A stretch of 64,000 nucleotides of DNA from Phaeospirillum sp. GTDB lineage: Bacteria; Pseudomonadota; Alphaproteobacteria; Rhodospirillales; Magnetospirillaceae. How positions within the stretch are numbered: the first letter of the stretch is position 1; every line of letters begins with the position of its first letter. Below, piece by piece: positions 20,885 to 30,219 of this stretch. The notes beneath the pieces were generated by a model. It saw nothing but the letters and a program-made list of their open reading frames with translations, searched no databases and had not been told where the DNA came from. The stretch covers positions 186,001 through 250,000 of the forward strand of contig JAUSFB010000044.1 in the NCBI GenBank assembly GCA_030651575.1, given 5' to 3'. Position numbers and translations under genes: made by a program.

Positions 20885-21661
20885 TCAGCAGTTTTTGAAG
20901 GCGGGCTTGCGCTTCTCGACGAAGGCGGCCATGCCTTCTTTCTGGTCGGCGGTGGAGAAGGTGGAGTGGAACAGCCGGCGCTCGAAGGTGATGCCCTGGC
21001 CCAGCATGGTCTCGAAGGCGGCGTTGACCGACTCCTTGCACAACATGACGATGGGGCGGCTCAGATTGGCGATCTTGCCGGCGACCTTGACCGCCTCGTC
21101 CACCAGTTCGGCCACCGGAATAATCCGGCTGACCAGGCCGGCGCGCTCGGCTTCGGCGGCATCCATCATGCGGCCGGTCAGGCACATTTCCATGGCCTTG
21201 GACTTGCCGATGGCCCGCGTCAGGCGCTGGGTGCCGCCGGCGCCGGGAATGGTGCCGATGGTGATCTCGGGCTGGCCGAATTTGGCGTTGTCGCCGGCCA
21301 GGATGAAGTCACACATCATGGCGACCTCGCAGCCGCCACCCAGGGCAAAGCCGGCCACCGCCGCGACGATCGGCTTGCGGCACCGGGTGACCTGCTCCCA
21401 GCCCTTGGTGATGAAGTTGGACAGATAGACGTCCATGTAGTCGCGGCTGGCCATCTCCTTGATATCGGCGCCGGCGGCGAACGCCTTGTCCGACCCGGTC
21501 AGCACGATGGCGCCGATGGCGTCATCGGCTTCGAACGCGTCGAGCGCCTGGCCCAACTCGGCGATCAGGGCGGCGCACAGGGCGTTCATGGCCTGGGGCC
21601 GGTTCAGCGCGATCAGACCGACATTGCCGCGGATCTCGACGGTGATGTTCTCGAAAGCCAT
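20885..21661 (-). CDS. Enoyl-CoA hydratase (crotonase family)
   Basis: A 258-residue crotonase-fold protein. [11 protein letters not shown] supplies the first oxyanion-hole region, [14 protein letters not shown] has the first catalytic Glu, and [20 protein letters not shown] has the second Glu and the second oxyanion glycine. With both glutamates present it should hydrate trans-2-enoyl-CoA, probably short chains, in beta-oxidation or polyhydroxyalkanoate metabolism. The exact substrate is not visible. It is leftward and follows the small secreted-protein gene. Confidence 0.92.
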   Translation of the reverse strand: MAFENITVEIRGNVGLIALNRPQAMNALCAALIAELGQALDAFEADDAIGAIVLTGSDKAFAAGADIKEMASRDYMDVYLSNFITKGWEQVTRCRKPIVAAVAGFALGGGCEVAMMCDFILAGDNAKFGQPEITIGTIPGAGGTQRLTRAIGKSKAMEMCLTGRMMDAAEAERAGLVSRIIPVAELVDEAVKVAGKIANLSRPIVMLCKESVNAAFETMLGQGITFERRLFHSTFSTADQKEGMAAFVEKRKPAFKNC

Positions 21662-21685
21662 GTGTTTTCTTCCTTCCCTCGATGA

Positions 21686-22042
21686 TTATTCCGGTGAAAC
21701 GGCGAAACGGATGGTGACGCCCTTGCCCTGGGGGGCGGGGTCGAGCCGCAGCACCTCGGCCTCGCGGCGGTACAGCGTATCGGACTCCCGCGTCCAGCCG
21801 AGTTGGGGCAGGGTGGCGGCATAGAAACGGAGCGCCTCGGCGGACTTGATCGGACCGGAGGCGAAGGCCTCGACGATGCGCCCGCCGGGGGAATCGAACA
21901 CGATGCCAGAGCCGGCCACCTCGGTCAGTCCGGGGGGCAGCGGCAGATCCTCGTAGGCGCCGAGGAACCCCCCGGCCCGCGCCGAGGCGGCGGCAAGGAG
22001 GATCAGCGCGAAAGCGGTAGCGGAGTGCCGAATACGAGCCAT
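21686..22042 (-). CDS. Small secreted protein of unknown function
   Basis: A 118-residue protein with a signal peptide (hydrophobic residues 9-22, likely cleavage after ARA). The mature part contains a segment like AEALRFYAATLPQLGWTRESD, a pattern seen in small periplasmic proteins of unknown role. It starts 15 bp after the mutM stop, so it is probably co-transcribed with mutM. No catalytic motif is recognised. Confidence 0.6.
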   Translation of the reverse strand: MARIRHSATAFALILLAAASARAGGFLGAYEDLPLPPGLTEVAGSGIVFDSPGGRIVEAFASGPIKSAEALRFYAATLPQLGWTRESDTLYRREAEVLRLDPAPQGKGVTIRFAVSPE

Positions 22043-22057
22043 GACAACGCTATACCA

Positions 22058-22897
22058 TCACCTTTGCCGCTCCGCACAATAGAAAGTGGAGCGCCCGGCC
22101 TGGACGATCCGCCGGATGCCGTCGCATTCTCCGGCACCGGGACAGCCGTCGCAGCGCAGGCCGGCGCGGCCATAGACCTTGAAGCTGTGCTGAAAATATC
22201 CCAACTCGCCATCGGGGCGGACATGGTCCTTCAGTGACGAGCCGCCGGCGGCGATGGCCTCGCGCAGCACCGTCTTGATGGCCTCCACCAGCCGGGTGAT
22301 TTCGTCCCGGTCCAGCGAGCCGGCCTCGCGCAGCGGCGACACTTTGCAGCGGAACAGGCTTTCACAGACATAGATATTGCCCAGCCCCGCCACCAGCCGC
22401 TGATCCAGCAGCGCCGATTTGATGGGGGTCGCCTTGCCCGCCAGCGCGGCGGCCAGGACCGGGGCGTCGAAGGCGGGGGACAGTGGCTCCGGCCCCAGAC
22501 CGGCCAGCAGTCGGTGGGCGCCCAGTTCGGCGGCGTCGCACAGGGTCAGCAGGCCAAAGCGCCGGGGATCGGTCAGGGTGACCAGGACGGAATCGTCGGT
22601 GACGAATTCCACATGGTCGTGGAGGCCGGGCGGGCTGTTGCGCAAGGCCGAGATCACCATCCGCCCCGACATGCCGAGATGGCCCAGCATGATCAGGCCG
22701 CCATCCAGCCGCACCACCAGATACTTGGCCCGCCGCTCGACCCGCTCGACCCGCCTTCCGGTCAGGCGGCTGGCGAAATCGGGGGGAAACGGCTGGCGCA
22801 GTCCGGCACGATGGCAGGCGACGGACGCGAACTTCCGCCCCTCCCACACTTGGGCCAGGCCACGGGCGACGGTTTCGACTTCGGGAAGTTCGGGCAT
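22058..22897 (-). CDS. mutM: Formamidopyrimidine-DNA glycosylase with unusual zinc finger
   Basis: A 279-residue Fpg/MutM. It starts MPELPEVETVARGL with the catalytic Pro2 and Glu3, and carries the conserved beta-sheet Lys region and AGLGNIYVCESLFR helix-two-turn-helix. It excises 8-oxoguanine. The C-terminal zinc finger is odd: C-D-G-C is followed by a longer insertion with an extra Cys (GECDG), and the last pair reads FYCAERQR, with Arg where the fourth Cys is expected. Zinc binding may be altered or use the extra Cys. It is divergent from ubiE. Confidence 0.92.
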   Translation of the reverse strand: MPELPEVETVARGLAQVWEGRKFASVACHRAGLRQPFPPDFASRLTGRRVERVERRAKYLVVRLDGGLIMLGHLGMSGRMVISALRNSPPGLHDHVEFVTDDSVLVTLTDPRRFGLLTLCDAAELGAHRLLAGLGPEPLSPAFDAPVLAAALAGKATPIKSALLDQRLVAGLGNIYVCESLFRCKVSPLREAGSLDRDEITRLVEAIKTVLREAIAAGGSSLKDHVRPDGELGYFQHSFKVYGRAGLRCDGCPGAGECDGIRRIVQAGRSTFYCAERQR

Positions 22898-22975
22898 GAG
22901 GGCAGTATAAAGGAGAGGCGATCAGACGCATATCCCCCTCGCGCCCTTCGCGCAGTTCCGCTATCTTGCCGCCCC

Positions 22976-23734
22976 ATGAGCAGCCATACGCAACACACCC
23001 CCGGCTCCACCCATTTCGGCTTCCGCACCGTGGCGGAGGACGAGAAGGTCTCGTTGGTGCGCGACGTCTTCGATTCGGTCGCCGGCAAGTACGACCTGAT
23101 GAACGATCTGATGAGCGTCGGCGTCCACCGCCTGTGGAAGGCCGCCTTCCTCGACGCCTTGCGCCCCCAGCCCAACCAGACCCTGCTGGATGTGGGGGGA
23201 GGCACCGGCGACATCGCCTTTGGCTGGAGGAAGCGGGGCGGCGGGCCGGTGACGGTCTGCGACATCAACCGCGAGATGCTGGCGGTGGGCCGCGACCGCG
23301 CCATCGACCGCAACATTGTCGGCGGGGTCACCTGGGTCTGCGGCAACGCCGAGTCCCTGCCGATCCCCGATCGCAGCGTCGACCGCTACACCATCGCCTT
23401 TTGCCTGCGCAACGTCACCCATTGGGACCGCGCCATCGCCGAGGCGTTCCGGGTGCTGAAGCCGGGCGGGCGGTTCATGTGCCTGGAATTCAGCCACGTC
23501 ATCCTGCCGGGGCTGAAACAGGCCTATGACGCCTATTCCTTCAATATCCTGCCCAAGGTGGGCGGAATGGTCACCGGCAACAGCGACGCCTATCAGTATC
23601 TGGTGGAAAGCATCCGCAAATTCCCCCTCCAGGAGGAAATGGCGGCCATGATCCGCGACGCCGGATTCGAGCAGGTGACCGTGCGCAATCTGTCGGCCGG
23701 CATCGCCGCCATTCATTCCGGCTGGCGTCTGTGA
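22976..23734 (+). CDS. ubiE: Ubiquinone/menaquinone C-methyltransferase UbiE
   Basis: A 252-residue SAM methyltransferase of the UbiE/COQ5 family for the C-methylation step in quinone synthesis. The SAM site is LLDVGGGTGDIAF. The family stretches YDLMNDLMSVGVHRLWK and PKVGGMVTGNSDAYQYLVESIRKFP are clear. The ATG at 22976 begins the conserved protein; a much longer frame upstream is not conserved. It overlaps ubiB by one base (TGATG). Confidence 0.96.
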   Translation: MSSHTQHTPGSTHFGFRTVAEDEKVSLVRDVFDSVAGKYDLMNDLMSVGVHRLWKAAFLDALRPQPNQTLLDVGGGTGDIAFGWRKRGGGPVTVCDINREMLAVGRDRAIDRNIVGGVTWVCGNAESLPIPDRSVDRYTIAFCLRNVTHWDRAIAEAFRVLKPGGRFMCLEFSHVILPGLKQAYDAYSFNILPKVGGMVTGNSDAYQYLVESIRKFPLQEEMAAMIRDAGFEQVTVRNLSAGIAAIHSGWRL

Positions 23735-25272
23735 TGATCCGTTCCGTTCGTAATCTCCACCGCCTGTTCACCATCGGCCGGGTTCTGGCGCGTCACGACG
23801 CCTTGTTCCTGCTGGAAGAGTATCTGCCGCTGGCGCGGCACCTGTCCGCGGTCCTGCGCGCCGGCAAGCCGCCGGTGGGAACCGGGCGGCCGGGCGAGCG
23901 GCTGGCCGACGCCCTGACCGAGCTTGGCCCCTCCTTCATCAAGCTGGGTCAGGCCCTGTCCACCCGCGCCGACCTGCTGGGCGAGGAGATGGCGGCCGAC
24001 CTGTCGGGGCTTCAGGACAAGCTGCCGCCGTTCCCCGCCGCCGAGGCCCGCGCCATCATCGAGGAAGAGCTGGGCGGCCCCCTTGACCGGCACTATTCCA
24101 GCTTTGACGATACGCCGGTGGCGGCCGCCTCCATCGCCCAGGTCCATTTCGCCATCGCTTCCGACGGTCGCGAGGTCGCGGTCAAGGTGTTGCGCCCCGG
24201 CGTCGAGGCCAAGTTTCACCGCGATATCGACCTGCTGTACTGGCTGGCCGAATGGGCGGAGCTGACCATGCCCCGTCTTCGCCGCCTGAAGCCGGTGGAG
24301 ACGGTCAAGACCTTCGAGGATTCCGTCACCCTGGAGATGGATCTGCGGTTCGAGGCGGCGGCGGCGGCCGAGCTGGCCGAGAACTGTCAGGGCGACCTGA
24401 CCTTCAAGGTTCCCCAGGTCGATTGGCTGCGCACCGGCCGCCGGCTGCTGACCCTGGAGCGGGTGACCGGCATCCCGGTGGACGAGGTCGATCGGCTGAG
24501 AGAGGCGGGGCACGACCCCATCGACATCCTGGCCAAGGCCGCCGAGGCCATGTTCAATCAGGTGTTCCGCGACGGCTTCTTTCACGCCGACATGCATCCG
24601 GGCAATCTGTTCATCGATGCCCAGGGCAACCTGGTGGCGGTGGATTTCGGCATCATGGGCCGGGTCGATCAACGGACGCGGCGCTTTCTGGGCGAGATGC
24701 TGCTGGGCTTCCTGACCGGCGATTATCGCAAAGTGGCCGAGGTGCACTTCGCCGCTGGCTATGTTCCGGCCGATCAGTCCATCGATTCCTTCACCCAGGC
24801 CTGCCGCTCCATCGCCGAGCCGATCCTGGGCCGGCCGCTGCACGAAATTTCCCTGGCCAAGCTGCTGGGCCAGCTGTTCCAGGTGACCGAGACCTTCGCC
24901 ATGGAGACCCAGCCGCAGTTGCTGCTGCTGCAAAAGAGCATGTTGGTGGCCGAGGGAGTCGGCCGCATTCTCGATCCCCAGATCAATATGTGGCAGCTGG
25001 CACAGCCGCTGATCGAAGGCTGGATGCGGGCCAATCTCGGCCCCGAGGCCAAGGTGCGCGAGGCGGTGACCGGCGTGATCGGCTCGCTGGAGCGGCTGCC
25101 GCGCCTGCTGTCCGAGACCGAGAAGACCTATTCCATGCTGCTCAATCAGGGGCTCAAACTGCACCCCGAAACGGTGAAGAACATCTTCGCCGATCAGCGT
25201 AGCCGCCCATCCTCGGCCAAGCTGGCCTGGATTCTCTCCGCCATCCTGGCGGTGCTGCTGGTGCTGAAATAG
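23734..25272 (+). CDS. ubiB: Ubiquinone biosynthesis kinase-like protein UbiB
   Basis: A 512-residue ABC1/ADCK atypical kinase. The KxGQ helix region is FIKLGQALSTRADLL, the Ala-rich loop is PVAAASIAQVHFA, the catalytic-like motif is FFHADMHPGNLF and the DFG-like motif is VDFGIMGR. A hydrophobic C terminus (AWILSAILAVLLVL) fits a membrane anchor. UbiB ATPase activity supports ubiquinone synthesis at the membrane. The start is the ATG at 23734; a GTG three bases earlier is an alternative. It pairs with ubiE. Confidence 0.95.
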   Translation: MIRSVRNLHRLFTIGRVLARHDALFLLEEYLPLARHLSAVLRAGKPPVGTGRPGERLADALTELGPSFIKLGQALSTRADLLGEEMAADLSGLQDKLPPFPAAEARAIIEEELGGPLDRHYSSFDDTPVAAASIAQVHFAIASDGREVAVKVLRPGVEAKFHRDIDLLYWLAEWAELTMPRLRRLKPVETVKTFEDSVTLEMDLRFEAAAAAELAENCQGDLTFKVPQVDWLRTGRRLLTLERVTGIPVDEVDRLREAGHDPIDILAKAAEAMFNQVFRDGFFHADMHPGNLFIDAQGNLVAVDFGIMGRVDQRTRRFLGEMLLGFLTGDYRKVAEVHFAAGYVPADQSIDSFTQACRSIAEPILGRPLHEISLAKLLGQLFQVTETFAMETQPQLLLLQKSMLVAEGVGRILDPQINMWQLAQPLIEGWMRANLGPEAKVREAVTGVIGSLERLPRLLSETEKTYSMLLNQGLKLHPETVKNIFADQRSRPSSAKLAWILSAILAVLLVLK

Positions 25273-25321
25273 CCCTGAACGGGGACGGTCGCAGGGCACG
25301 CGACCCGTCATTTTCCGATGT

Positions 25322-25353
25322 CATCCGCATCAGGCGATAGCCCGATGCGGATG
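25322..25353. terminator. Hairpin between convergent ubiB and chemoreceptor genes
   Basis: CATCCGCATC at 25322-25331 pairs perfectly with GATGCGGATG at 25344-25353 across a 12-base loop. There is no clear T-run. Its place between two convergent stops suggests a two-way terminator. Confidence 0.5.
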
Positions 25354-25374
25354 GTCGATCTTCATGGTCGTTGC

Positions 25375-27081
25375 TTACTCCGCCGCCACCAGGGTCAGGT
25401 GGGGGCGCCGGTCGTCGGTATGGATGGCGGCCAGGAAGCTTTCCACTTCACGCCGCAGATCTTCGGCCTGACGGCTGAGTTCCGACGCCGCCGCCAGGAC
25501 CTCTCCGGCGGTGAGGCCGGCCATGTGGGCGGCTTCGCTGACTTCGGAGATGTTGCTGGAAACCTCGGTCGTGCTGGAGGAGGCCTGCTCGATGCTGCGG
25601 GCGATTTCGGTGGTCGCCGCCGCCTGCTGTTCCACCGCATCGGCCACCGTCGAGGAAATCTGGTCCATGTCGCTGATGGTCCGCACGATGGCGGCGATGG
25701 CGGTAGCGGCATTGTTGGCGGCGGACTGAACCTCTAGAATCTGGTTCGAAATCTCCTCGGTGGCCCGCGACGTCTGGTTGGCCAGGGTCTTGACCTCGTT
25801 GGCGACCACGGCGAAGCCCTTGCCGGCATCGCCGGCCCGCGCCGCCTCGATGGTGGCGTTGAGCGCCAGCAGGTTGGTCTGGGCCGCGATGTCGTTGATC
25901 AACTGGACCACATCGCCGATGCGGCCGGCGGCGGCGGTCAGGCCGCCGACGATTTCACTGCTGCGGCCGGCTTCCGTGACGGCGGTTCGGGCGCAGGCGG
26001 TGGAGACCTCCACCTGTCGGGCGATCTCGGCCTCCGAGGCGTGCAGTTCCTCGGTCGCCGCCGCTACCGTCTGGACGTTCATGGCTGCGTCATTGGCGGC
26101 GGCCGCCACCGTGGAGGATTGCCGGCTGGTCTGTTCGGCGATGGCCGACATGGACTGGCTGGTGGACTGCATCTGGGTTGCGGCGGCGCTGACCGACTTG
26201 ATCACGCCGGAGATTTTGGCATCGAACTCGGCGGCCAACCGTTGCAGGCGGTGCTGCCGGGCCAGATCGGCCTCTTGCCTCTGGGCCTTTTCGGCGGCGG
26301 CCTCGGCGGCGTGCTCGATATGGGAGCGGAACACCAACAGGCCCCGCGCCAGCGCCCCGATTTCGTCGCTGCGCTCGATATGGGTGACTTCGACCCCCTT
26401 CTCGTCGTTGGACAGGCGGTCGAGGGTGGTGGTGACGTCACTCAGCGGCCGGGTGATGCCGCGCCCGACCCAGGCGGCGATCAGCCAGACCAGGGCCAGG
26501 ATGACCAGGGCGCCGGCGGAGAAGGTGATGGCGCGGTCGCGGAAGGCGGCGCCCACGTCGTCGATATAGATGCCGGTTCCAATCACCCAGCCCCAAGGAG
26601 CAAAGCCCTGAACATAGGACAATTTACGCACCGGCTCGGTGCCGCCCGGCTTTGGCCAGAGGTAGTAGACGAAGCCGCCGTTCTTTTCACGGACGGTTCT
26701 GTTGAATTCCTGGAACAGCGCCAACCCGTTGGGGTCCTTCATGTCGGCGACGGAGGTTCCGATCAGCTTGCGGCTGGGATGGGCCAGCATGACGGTATCG
26801 GCCAGCCGGTGGATCCACAGATATTCGCTGTTTTCGTAGCGCAGGCGGTCGATGGCGGTGAGGGCGGCGGCCTGGGCCTCGTCACGGGTCATGCGGCCGG
26901 CCTTTTCCTGGTCCTCGAACCAGGACAGCAGCGAGGTTCCGACCTCGACGATATGGCGGGTTTTGATTTCGCGATCGTCGAGCAGGTCGTGCCGGGTCTG
27001 GAACAGGCTGGCGGCCACCACTGCGATAACGCCACACAATGCCGTGGCCACGATCAGCCGTAGCCGAATTGAAATACGCAT
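25375..27081 (-). CDS. Methyl-accepting chemotaxis protein with Cache sensor
   Basis: A 568-residue chemoreceptor: TM1 at about 8-28, a periplasmic single-Cache region to about 180 ([18 protein letters not shown] and [17 protein letters not shown] are sCache hallmarks), TM2 at about 188-210, HAMP, and a cytoplasmic signalling domain with the hairpin tip [20 protein letters not shown]. It would sense a small periplasmic ligand and control CheA. The ATG at 27081 follows a G-run. No che operon is adjacent, but CheR/CheB-like genes lie upstream on the same strand. Confidence 0.93.
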   Translation of the reverse strand: MRISIRLRLIVATALCGVIAVVAASLFQTRHDLLDDREIKTRHIVEVGTSLLSWFEDQEKAGRMTRDEAQAAALTAIDRLRYENSEYLWIHRLADTVMLAHPSRKLIGTSVADMKDPNGLALFQEFNRTVREKNGGFVYYLWPKPGGTEPVRKLSYVQGFAPWGWVIGTGIYIDDVGAAFRDRAITFSAGALVILALVWLIAAWVGRGITRPLSDVTTTLDRLSNDEKGVEVTHIERSDEIGALARGLLVFRSHIEHAAEAAAEKAQRQEADLARQHRLQRLAAEFDAKISGVIKSVSAAATQMQSTSQSMSAIAEQTSRQSSTVAAAANDAAMNVQTVAAATEELHASEAEIARQVEVSTACARTAVTEAGRSSEIVGGLTAAAGRIGDVVQLINDIAAQTNLLALNATIEAARAGDAGKGFAVVANEVKTLANQTSRATEEISNQILEVQSAANNAATAIAAIVRTISDMDQISSTVADAVEQQAAATTEIARSIEQASSSTTEVSSNISEVSEAAHMAGLTAGEVLAAASELSRQAEDLRREVESFLAAIHTDDRRPHLTLVAAE

Positions 27082-27239
27082 CTTGCCCCCCCCTACCGTT
27101 CCGGGAGACAACGCCCTTCCCCCCGAAGAGCAAGCCCCCTCTAATTTGGAGGGACGCTAGTCTTAAATAAACCGGCAGTCAATTACCGAATTACGGTATT
27201 TACGTCCGTGGTATAGGAACCCTAGACCTAATGTATAAG

Positions 27240-28778
27240 TCAGGGCTGTGGCGAGTCGGGAATGGAAAAGCAAAAGCAGCTGCCCTCGCCAAGGGTGGAA
27301 TCAACCCATATACGCCCGCGATAGCGGCCGACGACACGTTTGCAGACCGCGAGGCCGATGCCGGTTCCTTCCATTTCGCCGCGGGTATGCAGCCGCTGGA
27401 AAATCTGGAAGATCCGGTTGAAATACTGCGGCTCGATGCCTTGGCCATTGTCTTGAACACGGAACTCCCATTCGTCGTCGTGGCGCAGGGCGGTGATGAC
27501 GACGCGCGGCGTCCGGTCAGGATGACGATACTTGATGGCGTTGCTGACCAGGTTCTGGAACAGCCGGGTGAATTCGATTTCATCCACGTACAGGCTGGGC
27601 ATCTCGTCGGGGGCGGTGATTTCCGTCCCGCTTTCCTCGATGGTCAGGCTCAGATTGGCCAGGGCGGAGTCCAGGGGGCGGCGCAGGGGAGTCGGCTGGT
27701 TGGGCAGGGCATTGCGGCCGATGCGCGCGTATTCCAGCAGGTCGAGGATGAGGTGATCCATACGCATGGCGCCTTCCTTGGCGAAGGCGATGAATTCGCG
27801 GCTTTCGGCGTCGAGCTTGTCGGCAATGCGGCGTTCCAGCAGGCCGAGGAAGCTGTTGACCATGCGCAGCGGCTCGCGCAGGTCATGGCTGGCCACATAG
27901 GCGAACTGTTCGAGATCGGCGTTGGAGCGTTCCAGCTCGGTGGTCTTGCGCACCAGCTCCGCCTGGATCGTCTTGCGCACCGTGATGTCGCGGGTGATGC
28001 CGCGATGGCCGACGATCGCGCCCAGCCCGTCGAGGATTGGCACCACGCTGATTTCGGTATGGACCCGGCGGCCATCCGCCGCCTGTAGGGACAGTTCCAG
28101 CCGGTGGACGCCGTCGGCTAGGGCCGCCCTGACCCGCCCGCCATCCTCGGGGCGGCAGAGGTCGACCAGCAAGGTTCCGATCAGCATCTCGGGCGGGGTA
28201 CCCAGCAGATCGCGACAACGCGGGCTGACATAGGTGAAACGGCCGGCGGCATCCGCCTCCCAGATCAGGTCGGAGATATTTTCGACCAAATTTCGGAATT
28301 TCTGCTCGTTGACGCGCTGGAGCGCCTCGCTGTCGCGCAGCGAGGCGGCCATGGCTTCCGAGCGGGCCAGTTCCATTTCCAGCCCCTTGCGGGTGAGGTA
28401 GAGTTCGAGGAACACGTTGACCTTGGAGCGCAAGATGAATTCATCGAGCGGCTTTTGAATATATTCGACCGCGCCGACGCCATAGCCCCGCCGGCGATGA
28501 ACCTCGTCGGAATAGGAGGCGGTGACGAAGATCAGCGGCACCTGGGCGGTCTTGGGCTCGCCGCGCAGCAGTTCCGCCAGCTCGTAGCCGTCCATGCCCG
28601 GCATGTCGACATCCAGCAGGATCAGGGCGAATTCGTGATCCAGACAAAGGGCCAGTGCGTCGTTGCCGTTGCCGGCCTCGATCATCTGAGCGCCCACCTT
28701 GGACAACACCGTACGCATGGCCAGCAGATTGGAGGGGCGATCATCGACGATCAGGATCTTGGGCTTGTGGCCGGTCAT
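27240..28778 (-). CDS. Response-regulator/PAS/histidine-kinase fusion
   Basis: A 512-residue soluble protein with three modules. The N-terminal receiver has phospho-acceptor D56 in LILLDVDMPGMDG and the conserved KP at about 109-110. A PAS domain lies at about 160-270 (LIWEADAAGRFTYVSPRCRDLLG). The kinase has H298 in VASHDLREPLRM, N413 in LVSNAIKY and a GTGIGLAVCKRV G-box. The H-box resembles phytochrome-type kinases. Its ATG overlaps the CheB-like stop (ATGA), making it the last gene of a four-gene cluster. An upstream receiver feeding a PAS-kinase suggests a multistep phosphorelay; partners are not visible. Confidence 0.9.
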   Translation of the reverse strand: MTGHKPKILIVDDRPSNLLAMRTVLSKVGAQMIEAGNGNDALALCLDHEFALILLDVDMPGMDGYELAELLRGEPKTAQVPLIFVTASYSDEVHRRRGYGVGAVEYIQKPLDEFILRSKVNVFLELYLTRKGLEMELARSEAMAASLRDSEALQRVNEQKFRNLVENISDLIWEADAAGRFTYVSPRCRDLLGTPPEMLIGTLLVDLCRPEDGGRVRAALADGVHRLELSLQAADGRRVHTEISVVPILDGLGAIVGHRGITRDITVRKTIQAELVRKTTELERSNADLEQFAYVASHDLREPLRMVNSFLGLLERRIADKLDAESREFIAFAKEGAMRMDHLILDLLEYARIGRNALPNQPTPLRRPLDSALANLSLTIEESGTEITAPDEMPSLYVDEIEFTRLFQNLVSNAIKYRHPDRTPRVVITALRHDDEWEFRVQDNGQGIEPQYFNRIFQIFQRLHTRGEMEGTGIGLAVCKRVVGRYRGRIWVDSTLGEGSCFCFSIPDSPQP

Positions 28779-29383
28779 GCGACAGCGCCTTTGTGGGATG
28801 AGGAGTGAAACGAGACGATCAGGGCGGCGATGCCCTCGGGCGTCAGGACCCGGTCGGCGATTCCGGCGTCGATGGCGCTTTGAGGCATGATCGGAGCATA
28901 GGCGGTAGCGGGGTCTTGAACGATGCAAAAGCCATCGGCCGCCTTCACTGCAGCCATGCCTCCGACCCCGTCGCAATTGGCTCCGGTCAGCAGCACGGCC
29001 GCCAGACCGCTGCCCCAGGCATCGGCGGCCGAGGCCAGGAACACGTCGATGGAGGGGCGCGAGTTATTGACCTTGGAATCGACGGACAGGGAAAAGGTGT
29101 GATCCGCCTCGACCAGCAGGTGATAATCGGGGGGGGCGACATGGATGGTTCCCGGCGTGACCGTCATCCGCTCCTCGGCCTCCACCACCGGCAGCAGGCA
29201 ATCGCGCCGCAGCGCGCCGACGATCAGGTTTTCCGCCGAGGGGCCGATATGGGCGACCACCACCACCGGCAGGGCGAAATCGGCCGGGAGGAGGGGGAGG
29301 ATCACATGCAGCACGTCGAGGCCGCCGGCGGAGCAACCGATGGCGATCGCCTTGATCGCCGGGTGCCGCCATCGATCGCTCAT
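28775..29383 (-). CDS. CheB-type methylesterase domain without receiver
   Basis: A 202-residue protein holding only the CheB catalytic domain. The catalytic triad is visible: Ser in IAIGCSAGGLDVL, His in VVVAHIGPSAEN and Asp in LLTGANCDGVGGM. The usual N-terminal receiver is missing, so its activity is not controlled by phosphorylation of its own chain. Its start overlaps the CheR-like stop, and its stop overlaps the next start, both ATGA. It may act on kinase-associated glutamates or on the nearby chemoreceptor. Confidence 0.88.
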   Translation of the reverse strand: MSDRWRHPAIKAIAIGCSAGGLDVLHVILPLLPADFALPVVVVAHIGPSAENLIVGALRRDCLLPVVEAEERMTVTPGTIHVAPPDYHLLVEADHTFSLSVDSKVNNSRPSIDVFLASAADAWGSGLAAVLLTGANCDGVGGMAAVKAADGFCIVQDPATAYAPIMPQSAIDAGIADRVLTPEGIAALIVSFHSSSHKGAVA

Positions 29384-30219
29384 GAAGTCCCTCCGGACTT
29401 CTTATAAAGGCGCAGGGCCGCGTTCACCGGGGTGAAGTGGGGGGCGGCGGCGGAAAAGGCGATATTCTCCTTGCTGCCCAGGCACAGAAAGCCGCCACGC
29501 GACAGGCTGGTTTCAAACAGCCCCAGCACCCGGTCCTGGAGGTGGCGGTCGAAATAGATCAGCACATTGCGGCAGACCACCAGATTGACTTCGCAGAACA
29601 CTCCGTCCGACACCAGATTGTGGTGGGCGAAGGAGATGTGGTCCTTGATGGCCCCGGAGACTTTGGCAAAGCCGTAGCCCAGGCTGAAATGGGAGGCCAG
29701 CGTTCGTGTCCCGCCAGCATGCAGGTAGTTATCGGCGTGTTCCTCGACCATCTTGGCGGGAAAGATGCCTTCCTCGGCCTTGGCCAGGGCCGCATCATTG
29801 ATGTCGGTGGCGTAGATCTGGGCTTTGTGCAGCAGGCCCGCTTCCTCCAACAGGATGGCCAGGGAATAGACCTCCTCGCCGGTGGCGCAGCCCGCCTGCC
29901 AGATGTTGAGGCGGGGATAGGTGGCCAGCATGGGCAGCAGGGTTTCGACCATGGCCTTGAACACCATCGGATCGCGAAACATCTTGGTTACCGGCACCGA
30001 CAGCCCCGCCAGGATCTCCGGCAGCAGATCGCCGTCATACAGCAGGCGCGGCAGCAGTTCGGCGACGCTGGCAAAGCCCAGCTTTTGCGCCAGGCCGGCA
30101 ACCCGGCGCTTGAGCGAGGCGCGGGCGTAATTGCTGAAGTCATAGCCATGCCGGCGGGTCATGGCCTCGATGAACAGGTCCAGTTCGATGCTGTGGATAC
30201 TGGCGGATTTAGCGGGCAT
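29380..30219 (-). CDS. CheR-type glutamate methyltransferase
   Basis: A 279-residue CheR: an N-terminal all-alpha domain (HGYDFSNYARASLKRRV), then the SAM domain with IWQAGCATGEEVYSLAI, IYATDINDAAL and VVCRNVLIYFD. It transfers methyl groups from SAM to glutamates of receptors or receptor-like helices. Its start lies inside the end of the hybrid-kinase gene (11-bp overlap), and its stop overlaps the CheB-like start. No TPR or pentapeptide-binding extension is seen. Confidence 0.92.
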   Translation of the reverse strand: MPAKSASIHSIELDLFIEAMTRRHGYDFSNYARASLKRRVAGLAQKLGFASVAELLPRLLYDGDLLPEILAGLSVPVTKMFRDPMVFKAMVETLLPMLATYPRLNIWQAGCATGEEVYSLAILLEEAGLLHKAQIYATDINDAALAKAEEGIFPAKMVEEHADNYLHAGGTRTLASHFSLGYGFAKVSGAIKDHISFAHHNLVSDGVFCEVNLVVCRNVLIYFDRHLQDRVLGLFETSLSRGGFLCLGSKENIAFSAAAPHFTPVNAALRLYKKSGGTS

